Positions 56,666 to 64,000 of a stretch of DNA of 64,000 nucleotides are shown here, one piece after another; the stretch's first letter is position 1, and the number at the start of each line of letters is the position of its first letter. The stretch is from Flavivirga rizhaonensis. Its GTDB lineage: Bacteria > Bacteroidota > Bacteroidia > Flavobacteriales > Flavobacteriaceae. The notes below the pieces were generated by a model. It did not search any database. It was given only the letters and a program-made list of their open reading frames with translations, and had not been told where the DNA came from. Both the position numbers and the translations under genes were made by a program. Where the stretch lies: positions 1 through 64,000 of the forward strand of contig NZ_SRSO01000001.1 in assembly GCF_004791695.1 (NCBI RefSeq). The letters are read 5' to 3'.

Positions 56666-58252
56666 TTAATAGTCAATATCGGTTTTTGCAAAGGCAGAAC
56701 TTATTTTATTTGAAGTACTATCTATGTTCTCTTTCGGATTAGGTGAAAGATTCTTAAACAGATTCGTATTGAGTTGGTAAGTCACTATATGATTGCCAAT
56801 AAGCCCAATAAATTTATCATGGAGTACCCGAAATGATCTTAGTTTATCTTTTTTAAGGTGATGGACATAAAAACTGAATTCGTAAGTGTTATCCACAAGA
56901 TTATATACGTCAATAATAGAAGCTTTTTTCCATATATGAATAGGCTCATATTTTCCTATTAATTTAGAGTTTACAAAAAGATAATTGCCATAGGTCGCAC
57001 TATTTTTGTTTACCATTAGTGGGGGCGCAGCCATTTTTATTTGATTCTTAGAGGCTATAGTTCCTACTTTTATTTGCGCATGGCTTATAGTATCTATGGT
57101 CTTTCCAAGGTGACTTAGTTGGAGATCGGTATCAGCAACAATAAATTGGTTACGATAATGATAGGTATACACCAATTTTTGTAACTGGTGGTTATATAGT
57201 AAGATACCGTCGGTGTCAAAAATACCATCAATTTGTTTTTGTAGCAGATTGCGGGAAAGGTCTATCCTCCCTCTTCCAGAAAGGTTTATCTTGCCCAAGA
57301 TACTTTCCCTGGTCTCGCTGCTTATACCTCTAATAATCAAACTCACGGAATCTATAGGTTCGACATGTGAGAAATAAGCAGGCTTATTCATAACAGAACG
57401 TGCTTTCCAATCAGTCGTACTACCCCTAAAAACATAAGGCATAACACCATCCATAAGAAAGAAATGGGGTGGAATTACCCGAAGTTGCATAGATTTGTAC
57501 GGGAGACTGTCCTGGTCTAAAGTCAATTGAATAGTTTCTTTGTTCTGAAGTATCGTATCTAAAGTAACCATATGAAATGGTGCGATACTATTTCCCAAAT
57601 ATACTTTTCCCTGGTCGGCTCCAGCAATATAATACGAATTGTAAGTCAAATCCAATTGTTTGGCTTTTATTGCGGGATGGCCGGCAAACCGCCTTGTAAA
57701 ACTATTATCTCGGTGGAGTTTGTGTTCTGAAAGCAAAAATAATAAGGATACTGTCCCTATACCACATACCATGCAAGCAGAAAGGATAGTATATGCTTTT
57801 TTATGTATCATATGTGAAGTATTGTTATTCTTTTTTTGGTTTAATATCATAACGCCAATAAGGGCAAGAGCGACAAAGATGATATTGAATATTAAATGTT
57901 CGGTCCAACTTAATTTTTCCAAAACACCCCCACAAGAACAGGGAATAAAATCACTAAAATTTAAAATGATAAGAATATAGGATGTAAACATGATCATAAG
58001 TGTAAAGGCAGCATACAGGGCCAATAACTTAAATCGTGGAATGATTAACATTAACGAAATTACGATCTCAATAAAAGGGACTCCCCAAGCAACCCAGGCA
58101 GTATAAGTAGTAAGCACGGGAGATTGCCCTATTTGAATCTTAAATTGGTCAAAAACCAAAAGTTTACTTACTGCTGCATATACAAATAACAGTATGAGCA
58201 ACATACAAATAAATTCTAATAAAATCTTTTTATACTTACTATAGGTTTTCAT
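56666..58252 (-). CDS. MauE/DoxX-type redox membrane protein with large exoplasmic domain
   Basis: The 528-aa protein begins with about 150 residues of the MauE/DoxX type: four membrane helices (VYAAVSKLLVFDQFK, WGVPFIEIVISLMLIIP and others) and the conserved FIPCSCGGVLEKLSW loop with Cys105 and Cys107. A fifth helix (154-176) and about 350 periplasmic residues rich in beta-strands follow, perhaps a propeller-like fold. MauE-type proteins are linked to disulphide formation in exported proteins. The neighbouring small exported protein has four cysteines and could be its substrate, which is inference from position. Confidence 0.75.
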   Translation of the reverse strand: MKTYSKYKKILLEFICMLLILLFVYAAVSKLLVFDQFKIQIGQSPVLTTYTAWVAWGVPFIEIVISLMLIIPRFKLLALYAAFTLMIMFTSYILIILNFSDFIPCSCGGVLEKLSWTEHLIFNIIFVALALIGVMILNQKKNNNTSHMIHKKAYTILSACMVCGIGTVSLLFLLSEHKLHRDNSFTRRFAGHPAIKAKQLDLTYNSYYIAGADQGKVYLGNSIAPFHMVTLDTILQNKETIQLTLDQDSLPYKSMQLRVIPPHFFLMDGVMPYVFRGSTTDWKARSVMNKPAYFSHVEPIDSVSLIIRGISSETRESILGKINLSGRGRIDLSRNLLQKQIDGIFDTDGILLYNHQLQKLVYTYHYRNQFIVADTDLQLSHLGKTIDTISHAQIKVGTIASKNQIKMAAPPLMVNKNSATYGNYLFVNSKLIGKYEPIHIWKKASIIDVYNLVDNTYEFSFYVHHLKKDKLRSFRVLHDKFIGLIGNHIVTYQLNTNLFKNLSPNPKENIDSTSNKISSAFAKTDIDY

Positions 58253-58501
58253 AGCATTTGTGGTGAAAATGATTTATTAACGGCATAAAATATAGCTAGG
58301 AATTCGTTTTTTTATGATGATTGATTGTACAAGAAATGTTTACAAATGTTGTTGGAAGTTGGTTTTCTGATACTCCTTAATGTTTAGATCCATTTTATCA
58401 ATGAACCTTGTCGATTTTTTAGTAATATCATCATACTATTATAATACGGTTTTGAGTATTTGTCTATGTTGATATTTAAATACTTACAACAATGCAAATA
58501 A

Positions 58502-58659
58502 GAGGGTGGCTAAAAAGTAAGTTCGATGTCATATTGAGTTCTTCGACTACGCTCAGCACAGACTTTGTTGAAATATATTTAAATTGCTGATAATCAATAA
58601 TTGGTTTCGACAGGCTCGACCTGACAAATAAAAATTATAAAGACTTTTTAGACACCCTC
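58502..58659. mobile_element. MITE-like element related to the one at 11882
   Basis: GAGGGTGGCTAAAAAGT at 58502-58518 pairs with ACTTTTTAGACACCCTC at 58643-58659 with one mismatch. The ends match those of the 11882-12012 element (GAGGCTGTCTAAAAAG). The interior includes TTCTTCGACTACGCTCAG and the CTGATAATCA word. It lies in the gap between the small exported protein and the MauE-like gene, and no transposase is present. Confidence 0.6.
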
Positions 58660-58671
58660 CATAGTAAGACT

Positions 58672-58956
58672 TTACAATTTTAATCTATATGCCTCCATAC
58701 ATATAAGACCCCAGGCTCTGGAATGCAGGTCATGGCTTATCCCTAAAACGGATATCGTGCAATTTGCCCCCCAATTGTCAAGTGAACAATTATAAGGTAA
58801 TGACATTGTGATTAGATCACATTCAAGAGGACTACCTCTCTGGATATATACATCATCCGGTACATCATTTGGAGAAGGCTTAAAAGCAAAAGAAGCTACA
58901 ATGGCCAGCGTAAAAACAAAGGCGTACAAAGTTGTTTTTAAAGATTGACGTTTCAT
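58672..58956 (-). CDS. Small exported four-cysteine protein (DUF6520-like)
   Basis: The 94-aa product has a signal peptide (TLYAFVFTLAIVASFAF) and a mature part of about 68 residues with Cys46, 57, 66 and 86 (ECDL, NCSL, NCTI, LICME). The general pattern, a short exported protein with a hydrophobic leader beside a MauE-like gene, resembles DUF6520 small proteins of Bacteroidota, but the match is by style rather than by strong motif. Two disulphides are plausible. It lies on the same strand as and upstream of the MauE-like gene, with the MITE-like element between them. Function is unknown. Confidence 0.6.
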   Translation of the reverse strand: MKRQSLKTTLYAFVFTLAIVASFAFKPSPNDVPDDVYIQRGSPLECDLITMSLPYNCSLDNWGANCTISVLGISHDLHSRAWGLICMEAYRLKL

Positions 58957-59609
58957 AATATAAATATTTAAAAAATTAATGACCTACTCGTTTTTACAGG
59001 TTTTCGGTCTTACCCCTGACTATATATTATATCTTTATCTCGAATTTGCTATTCGTGAGTCCAATTCAGGGGTAGTTTTGAAGGGTAAAATGATTTTTAA
59101 AACAATTTCTGTTTATATTGACACTAATAAATCTTATAAATTTATCTTGAGTGCTTGAACTATTTTGATTTTTTCTTATACTTCGGCACTAAAGTTAAAT
59201 AACTTGAATTTTGATATTGTAAACACCAATGGAGATTACGGTTTTGATGGTAGAACAATCTGGTTAGCTTGTCTATTTAAATATGTTTACCCCAAAGGTT
59301 TATATTATTTTATTCAAACATAGAAGAAAAAACTTACCTTAAAAGGAGGAAAACTTGTCTGAGAGGGATTAATATATTTAAGAGGAAACTGTTTTGGATA
59401 ACGAATAGGTCTAAAAAGTAATATATTTTATCATCAGAGTTTAGTGAACCTGCCTGTCATGTCCTTGGCTTGATAAACCGGCAGGCAAGGAATCTTAATA
59501 TTTTTTGTAAATACATTTCGATATTATCGAAATTTAGTAAGGTTTTAATATACTATGTAGAAAACGGTTTTTTATTTAATTTTTGTCATGTACTAAAATT
59601 CAATTGGTA
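58957..59609. other. 653-bp gap at the right edge of the island
   Basis: No gene is seen. The stretch next to 58957 is the leader of the small exported protein and holds a nested hairpin (59011-59074). A short inverted repeat TGCCTG/CAGGCA lies at 59452-59488. The rest is AT-rich. Confidence 0.55.
59011..59074 (-). promoter_or_regulatory. Nested hairpin in the leader of the small exported protein
   Basis: TACCCCTGA (59011-59019) and TCAGGGGTA (59066-59074) form a perfect 9-bp outer stem. Inside, CGAAT (59041-59045) and ATTCG (59051-59055) form a second stem with a 5-base loop. On the minus strand the structure lies about 55 bases upstream of the ATG at 58956. It could be a regulatory leader or an operator. 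It matches no riboswitch I know. Confidence 0.5.
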
Positions 59610-60083
59610 TTATCTGTGATGATAAGGTTCATTCTTTAAAATAGTAAAGCCTCTGTAAAGTTGTTCAATAATAAATAAACGTACCATCTGATGGGAAAAT
59701 GTCATTTTAGATAATGATATTTTCCCATTTGATTTGTTATAAACATCTTCAGAGAACCCATAAGGTCCGCCAATAACTAAAACCAGCTGCTTAATACCAG
59801 AGTTCATATGTTTTTGTAGATAATTGGAAAATTCAATAGAATCTAATTGTTTACCGTTTTCATCTAATAAAATCAAAACATCACTCATATTAAGTTTATT
59901 TATAATGAGTTCACCTTCTTTTTGCTTTTGCTGTTTCTTACTTAAATTTTTAGCATTTTTTATATCAGGAATGATTTCTAACGAAAACTTAATATAAAAA
60001 CCTAAACGCTTTGTATATTCATCAATTAGCGATTGAAGGTTTTTGTTATCAGTTTTTCCAATGGCGAGAAGTTTTATAGTCAT
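59610..60083 (-). CDS. rlmH: 23S rRNA (pseudouridine1915-N3)-methyltransferase RlmH
   Basis: This SPOUT-fold enzyme methylates pseudouridine 1915 in helix 69 of 23S rRNA. The 157-aa protein is full length and has LLAIGKTDNKNLQSLIDEYT, the SAM-binding VLVIGGPYGFSEDVY and the C-terminal SKMTFSHQMVRLFIIEQLYR with the final NEPYHHR. It is a single gene, divergent from nadC. Confidence 0.97.
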   Translation of the reverse strand: MTIKLLAIGKTDNKNLQSLIDEYTKRLGFYIKFSLEIIPDIKNAKNLSKKQQKQKEGELIINKLNMSDVLILLDENGKQLDSIEFSNYLQKHMNSGIKQLVLVIGGPYGFSEDVYNKSNGKISLSKMTFSHQMVRLFIIEQLYRGFTILKNEPYHHR

Positions 60084-60184
60084 AAAAGCAAAATTACTGT
60101 TTAGTATTTGTGAAAAACATATTTTAAATATGAAAAAAATAAAAATTTCATAAATGTAAAATTTAATTTAGTAAATCAATTTCT

Positions 60185-60192
60185 TATTTTTG
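60185..60192 (+). promoter_or_regulatory. Candidate -7 box of nadC
   Basis: TATTTTTG matches TAnnTTTG and lies 19 bases before the nadC start. No -33 TTTG is seen at the expected distance. Confidence 0.45.
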
Positions 60193-60211
60193 TTGCAAAC
60201 TGACTAATTAT

Positions 60212-61072
60212 ATGATAACACAAGAGCAATTTGATACAGAAGTTAAAGCAATAATTTCAAACGCTATAAGAGAAGATGTGGGTGATGGCGATCATAGCTC
60301 TTTGGCTTGTATTCCTGAAAATGCTAAAGGTAGAGCAAAGATTTTAGTTAAAGACAAAGGCGTTATAGGTGGGGTTAATTTTGCTAAAAAAGTACTTGCT
60401 TATGTAGATAAAAACCTAAAATTGGATGTTAGAATTGAAGATGGTACAGAAGTTACATATGGAGATGTGGTTATGTTTATTGAAGGGTCTTCACAATCTA
60501 TTTTAAAAGCAGAACGAACGGTGTTAAACGCTATGCAACGTATGAGTGCGATTGCTACTAAAACAAGAATGTTTGTTAATTTATTAAAAGGAACTAACAC
60601 TAAAATTCTTGATACTCGTAAAACCACTCCAGGAATTCGTGTATTGGAAAAATGGGCAGTAGTTATTGGTGGCGGAGAAAATCACAGATTTGCATTATAT
60701 GATATGATTATGCTTAAAGACAATCATATTGATTTTGCAGGAGGAATTACAAAAGCCATTGAAATGACTAAGTCGTATCTGAGAGAAACCAATAAAGATT
60801 TAAAAATTATGGTGGAAGCCAGAAATTTAATGGAGGTTGAAGAAATATTAAAAATTGATGGTATTTATAGAATTCTACTAGATAACTTTGACTACGAAGA
60901 TACCAGAAAAGCTGTAAAAATGATTGGGAATAAATGCCTTACAGAGTCTTCTGGTAACATAAATGAAACCACTATTAGGCATTATGCAGAATGTGGCGTA
61001 AATTATATTTCGTGTGGTGCTTTAACACATTCTGTTCATAACATGGATTTAAGTTTAAAAGCTGTAAATTAG
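60212..61072 (+). CDS. nadC: Nicotinate-nucleotide pyrophosphorylase (carboxylating)
   Basis: This enzyme converts quinolinate and PRPP to nicotinate mononucleotide in NAD synthesis. The 286-aa protein has ALYDMIMLKDNHIDFAGGI, ILDTRKTTPGIRVLEKWAV, VIGGGENHRF and the C-terminal TESSGNINETTIRHYAECGV with YISCGALTHS. Length and motifs are complete. It is 74 bp upstream of the YihY-family gene, which may be co-transcribed. Confidence 0.97.
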   Translation: MITQEQFDTEVKAIISNAIREDVGDGDHSSLACIPENAKGRAKILVKDKGVIGGVNFAKKVLAYVDKNLKLDVRIEDGTEVTYGDVVMFIEGSSQSILKAERTVLNAMQRMSAIATKTRMFVNLLKGTNTKILDTRKTTPGIRVLEKWAVVIGGGENHRFALYDMIMLKDNHIDFAGGITKAIEMTKSYLRETNKDLKIMVEARNLMEVEEILKIDGIYRILLDNFDYEDTRKAVKMIGNKCLTESSGNINETTIRHYAECGVNYISCGALTHSVHNMDLSLKAVN

Positions 61073-61146
61073 TTTTTATTACTTTCAAATTAGTTTAGGT
61101 TTTTTGTGTATTAAACAATAAACTTTTAGACGTTTATACTAAATGA

Positions 61147-62088
61147 ATGACCAAGCCCATTGAAGACAAACTTGATAAGATTCCAGTAATAAATGTCTTG
61201 GTGCGAGTTTTCAAGAAATTAAAATTACCAGGTCTTGAAGGTTTATCGTTTTACGATTTATTAGAACTTTATATTACGGGTATTGTACGTGGTGCTTTAA
61301 CAACTCGTGCAAGTGCTATAGCCTTTAGTTTTTTTATGGCACTGTTTCCTTTTTTATTATTTGTTTTAATCATTATTCCATATGTGCCGATAGATGATTT
61401 TAAAATTGAGTTTTTAACCTTTTTAGAATCTTTTTTACCACCAAACACATCCGATTTTTTCTTTGAAAATATTTTTGAAAATATTGATCAATCACAACGA
61501 GGCGGTCTATTATCATCAGTTTTTATATTATCGATAGCTTTGATGGCAAATGGTGTAAACGCTGTGTTTTCTGGTTTTGAAAACTCATATCACCAGCAAT
61601 TAAACCGGAATTTTTTTAAACAATATTTGTATGCATTAAGTATAGCATTAATACTAGCGTTTTTACTTATTGTCACTATAGCTGTTTTAGGGTATTTTCA
61701 AATATATGTCGTACAAGAATTATTAGATGTTTTAGAAAATAAGGGCTATCAGGTGCAAAGTCAAAATGTATTGTGGACAGATATTGCTAAATATGCATTT
61801 TTCGTTCTTATGGTATATCTGGCAACAGCAACTTTATACTATTTTGGTACTCAGGAAGGAAAACATTCAAAATTCTTTTCTGTAGGAGCATTATTTACAA
61901 CATTACTCATTATTTTATCGTCTTATTTATTTGGGCTTTATATTGAAAATTTTGGACAGTACAATAAACTATATGGTTCTATTGGAGCGTTATTAATTCT
62001 GTTATTTTATTTGTGGCTTAACGCTAATATTTTGTTGTTAGGTTACGAATTAAATGCCTCCTTGAATAAATTGCGCAAACAATGTTAA
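61147..62088 (+). CDS. YihY/BrkB-family membrane protein
   Basis: The 313-aa inner-membrane protein has about six helices and the family motifs: ITGIVRGALTTRASAIAFSFFMALFP split across the first helix, then LLSSVFILSIALMANGVNAV, and GSIGALLILLFYLWLNANI with LLGYELNASL near the end. YihY proteins were once called ribonuclease BN, which was wrong, and their function is unknown. It is located between nadC and priA. Confidence 0.9.
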   Translation: MTKPIEDKLDKIPVINVLVRVFKKLKLPGLEGLSFYDLLELYITGIVRGALTTRASAIAFSFFMALFPFLLFVLIIIPYVPIDDFKIEFLTFLESFLPPNTSDFFFENIFENIDQSQRGGLLSSVFILSIALMANGVNAVFSGFENSYHQQLNRNFFKQYLYALSIALILAFLLIVTIAVLGYFQIYVVQELLDVLENKGYQVQSQNVLWTDIAKYAFFVLMVYLATATLYYFGTQEGKHSKFFSVGALFTTLLIILSSYLFGLYIENFGQYNKLYGSIGALLILLFYLWLNANILLLGYELNASLNKLRKQC

Positions 62089-62182
62089 GATTTAAAAAAG
62101 TTGTAATATGATTGTAGATTAAAGCTAACCAATAATCCTAATATTTTACAAGTAAGAGGGTATATTGCCTTTTTATATGCAA

Positions 62183-62194
62183 CCCAATATTGGG
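62183..62194. repeat. Perfect 12-bp palindrome
   Basis: CCCAATATTGGG lies in the 145-bp gap before priA. It may be a regulator site, but nothing else supports that. Confidence 0.25.
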
Positions 62195-62233
62195 AGCGTG
62201 TTAATTAATAATTAAAAAAAACAGACATTTTCT

Positions 62234-64000
62234 TTGAACTTTTTTATAGACGTTATAATTCCTGTTCCGCTTAAAAAGCTATTTACTTATAATGTAACAG
62301 CGTCTGAAGCTGATTTTTTAAAAGTTGGTATGCGTGTTGCTGTACCTTTTGGAAAGTCTAAAATTTATACAGGAATAGTTTATAAAATACATCAGGAAGC
62401 TCCCACAGCTTATGAAGCAAAAGACATTCAGCAAATTCTAGATGATTCCCCTATTGTAAATGAAAAGCAATTACAATTGTGGCAATGGATTTCTAACTAC
62501 TACATGTGTACGCTAGGGGATGTGATGCGGGCTGCTTTACCTAGTGCATTTATTTTAGAAAGCGAAACCGTTATTTTAAAAAATACTATTAAAAACATTG
62601 ATGAAGGCATATTAAAAGATGATGAATTTTTGGTTTATGAAGCATTACACCATCAATCGTCTTTAAAAATTCATGATATTTCTAATATCCTTGATAAAAA
62701 GAATGTGTTACCGGTTATTAAGCGATTAATTGAAAAAGAGGCTATTTCTGTAGAAGAAGAAGTCTATGAAAAGTATAAGCCAAAACTGGTTCGTTATGTA
62801 AAACTAGGTGCAAGTTTTTCTTCAGAAACGGCACTTCAACAATTATTAGAAGATCTAAATAGAGCGCCAAAACAACGACAGGTGATTTTAACTTTGTTTT
62901 CTGTTTCAGCTACTACAAAAAAGCCGGTGAAAGTTTCAGATTTATCTTCAGAAAGTGGCGCATCAACGGCGATTATAAAATCATTGATTGATAAAGGGAT
63001 TCTTGAGGAATACTATATTCAAACGGATCGTGTTCAATATTCTGGAGAAGACAATGAAGCTACTAAAAACCTTAATGAGTATCAAGAAACAGCTCTAAAA
63101 GAAATAAAGAACGCTTTTGTTAAACACGTAGTTACATTGTTACATGGAGTGACTTCTTCTGGTAAAACCGAAGTATATGTTAAGTTAATTGAAGACGTTT
63201 TAAACCAAGGGAAGCAAGTACTCTATTTATTACCAGAAATAGCATTAACGGCGCAATTAATTACACGATTACAGAATTATTTTGGAGAACAGGTAGCTGT
63301 TTTTCATTCTAAATATTCATCTCACGAACGTGTTGAGGTGTGGAATCATGTTTTAAATAATTCCGTAAAAGCGAAAATAGTTTTAGGAGCGCGTTCTTCT
63401 ATCTTTTTACCATTTGATAATCTAGGTCTTATTGTTGTTGATGAAGAGCATGAGCAATCTTTTAAGCAGTTTGATCCTGCACCACGTTACCATGCACGCG
63501 ATACAGCTGTGGTATTAGCGAATATGCACGGGGCAAAAATACTTTTAGGCTCTGCTACACCAAGTTTAGAAAGTTATTTTAATGCTAAGCAAAATAAGTA
63601 TGGTTTTGTAGAAATAACAAAGCGATACAATGATGTTTTAATGCCAGATATAGAGCTAGTTGATATTAAAGAAAAGTTCAAAAAGAAACTAATGAAAGGG
63701 CATTTTAGTGATAGACTTATCGAAGAAATGACAGAAACATTAAGGGAAGGGCATCAAATTATATTATTTCAAAACAGACGAGGGTTTTCTCCCATTGTAG
63801 AGTGTAATACTTGCGGTAATTCACCACAATGCCCTAATTGTGATGTGAGTTTAACCTATCACCAATACAGAAACCAATTACGTTGTCATTATTGTGGTTA
63901 TAATTCGGCTATGATAAAAGATTGTATGGCTTGCGGTAGTTCCGAATTAGATACTAAAGGGTTTGGAACCGAACAAATTGAAGAAGAGGCGAAATTATTG
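62234..64000 (+). CDS. priA: Primosomal protein N' (PriA helicase), 5' part
   Basis: This DNA helicase restarts stalled replication forks. The frame runs off the window and gives 589 residues here. It has the N-terminal fork-binding part (FFIDVIIPVPLKKLFTYNV), Walker A in HGVTSSGKTEVYVKL, the DEEH box (LIVVDEEHEQSFKQ), GSATPSLESYF and the zinc-binding cysteines (CNTCG, CPNC, CHYC, CMAC). No ATG is available: a stop lies at 62213 and the TTG at 62234 gives MNFFIDVIIP, matching the usual PriA start. The C-terminal part is beyond 64000. Confidence 0.93.
   Translation, partial: MNFFIDVIIPVPLKKLFTYNVTASEADFLKVGMRVAVPFGKSKIYTGIVYKIHQEAPTAYEAKDIQQILDDSPIVNEKQLQLWQWISNYYMCTLGDVMRAALPSAFILESETVILKNTIKNIDEGILKDDEFLVYEALHHQSSLKIHDISNILDKKNVLPVIKRLIEKEAISVEEEVYEKYKPKLVRYVKLGASFSSETALQQLLEDLNRAPKQRQVILTLFSVSATTKKPVKVSDLSSESGASTAIIKSLIDKGILEEYYIQTDRVQYSGEDNEATKNLNEYQETALKEIKNAFVKHVVTLLHGVTSSGKTEVYVKLIEDVLNQGKQVLYLLPEIALTAQLITRLQNYFGEQVAVFHSKYSSHERVEVWNHVLNNSVKAKIVLGARSSIFLPFDNLGLIVVDEEHEQSFKQFDPAPRYHARDTAVVLANMHGAKILLGSATPSLESYFNAKQNKYGFVEITKRYNDVLMPDIELVDIKEKFKKKLMKGHFSDRLIEEMTETLREGHQIILFQNRRGFSPIVECNTCGNSPQCPNCDVSLTYHQYRNQLRCHYCGYNSAMIKDCMACGSSELDTKGFGTEQIEEEAKLL

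Noticed and set aside
62183..62194. CCCAATATTGGG palindrome as a priA operator
   Set aside because: A single 12-bp palindrome in an AT-rich gap can occur by chance and no second copy was seen nearby. It is listed only as a low-confidence repeat.

Overview
The window comes from the chromosome of a member of the Bacteroidota, most likely a marine-type Flavobacteriaceae. The evidence is strong AT richness, several starts preceded by the Bacteroidota -7 box TAnnTTTG, secreted proteins with type IX secretion (T9SS) sorting domains of both type A and type B, a SusC/SusD pair with an ECF sigma factor and a FecR anti-sigma factor, and lineage-typical families (DUF349, OstA-like, DUF368, flavobacterial MoxR and PPIase clusters). 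No rRNA, tRNA, CRISPR array, prophage or intact insertion sequence was seen.

Layout. 1-11.7 kb: tail of an unknown gene, pepT, pyrD, two T9SS cargo proteins (M43-type metalloprotease, spondin-domain protein), HMG-CoA lyase, a phosphate-selective-type porin, an FMN-binding protein abutting a four-helix membrane protein, an unknown exported protein, and guaB. 11.7-18 kb: a repeat-rich stretch holding a large T9SS-exported DUF5060/glycosidase-like protein, an octaheme cytochrome lipoprotein with HEAT and TPR repeats, and a 78-aa companion. 18-23.3 kb: a chaperone cluster of two parvulin-type PPIases with a lipoprotein between them, then moxR. 23.3-31.1 kb: polytopic membrane protein, aconitase, mazG, and a C-type-lectin/Ig-like T9SS type B protein. 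31.2-46.1 kb, nearly all minus strand: DUF349 protein, aroE, two tandem DUF368 (PopT) polyprenyl-phosphate translocases, a TPR protein, class III aminotransferase, OstA-like protein, purA, a Fur-family regulator, a RelA/SpoT homologue and rdgB. 46.2-46.9 kb: hpf and an MmcQ/YjbR protein. 47-59.5 kb: an accessory island with a tandemly duplicated ECF sigma/FecR unit (the first FecR is a pseudogene), a remnant ORF, SusC (with STN domain), SusD, a MauE/DoxX-type membrane protein and a small four-cysteine exported protein. 59.6-64 kb: core genes rlmH, nadC, yihY and the start of priA.

How parts work together. The island is a typical trans-envelope signalling and nutrient-uptake locus. SusC carries the N-terminal STN signalling domain, the intact FecR would relay its state to the second ECF sigma factor, and SusC/SusD would import the ligand. 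The leftover first sigma has lost its cognate FecR and has a changed recognition helix. The minus-strand block 42.7-46.1 kb groups nucleotide-pool and stringent-response functions (rdgB, spoT, fur-like, purA). DUF368 transporters, aroE and DUF349 form a tightly packed operon.

Non-coding structure is plentiful. Two terminal-inverted-repeat elements share an end motif, a 161-bp element has perfect 19-bp terminal repeats, there is a 33-bp perfect palindrome downstream of aconitase, and recurring short modules sit in the large intergenic gaps. The most novel-looking items are the decayed sigma/anti-sigma duplication with its two adjacent hairpins, the MauE-like protein plus four-cysteine peptide with a structured leader, and the repeat elements.
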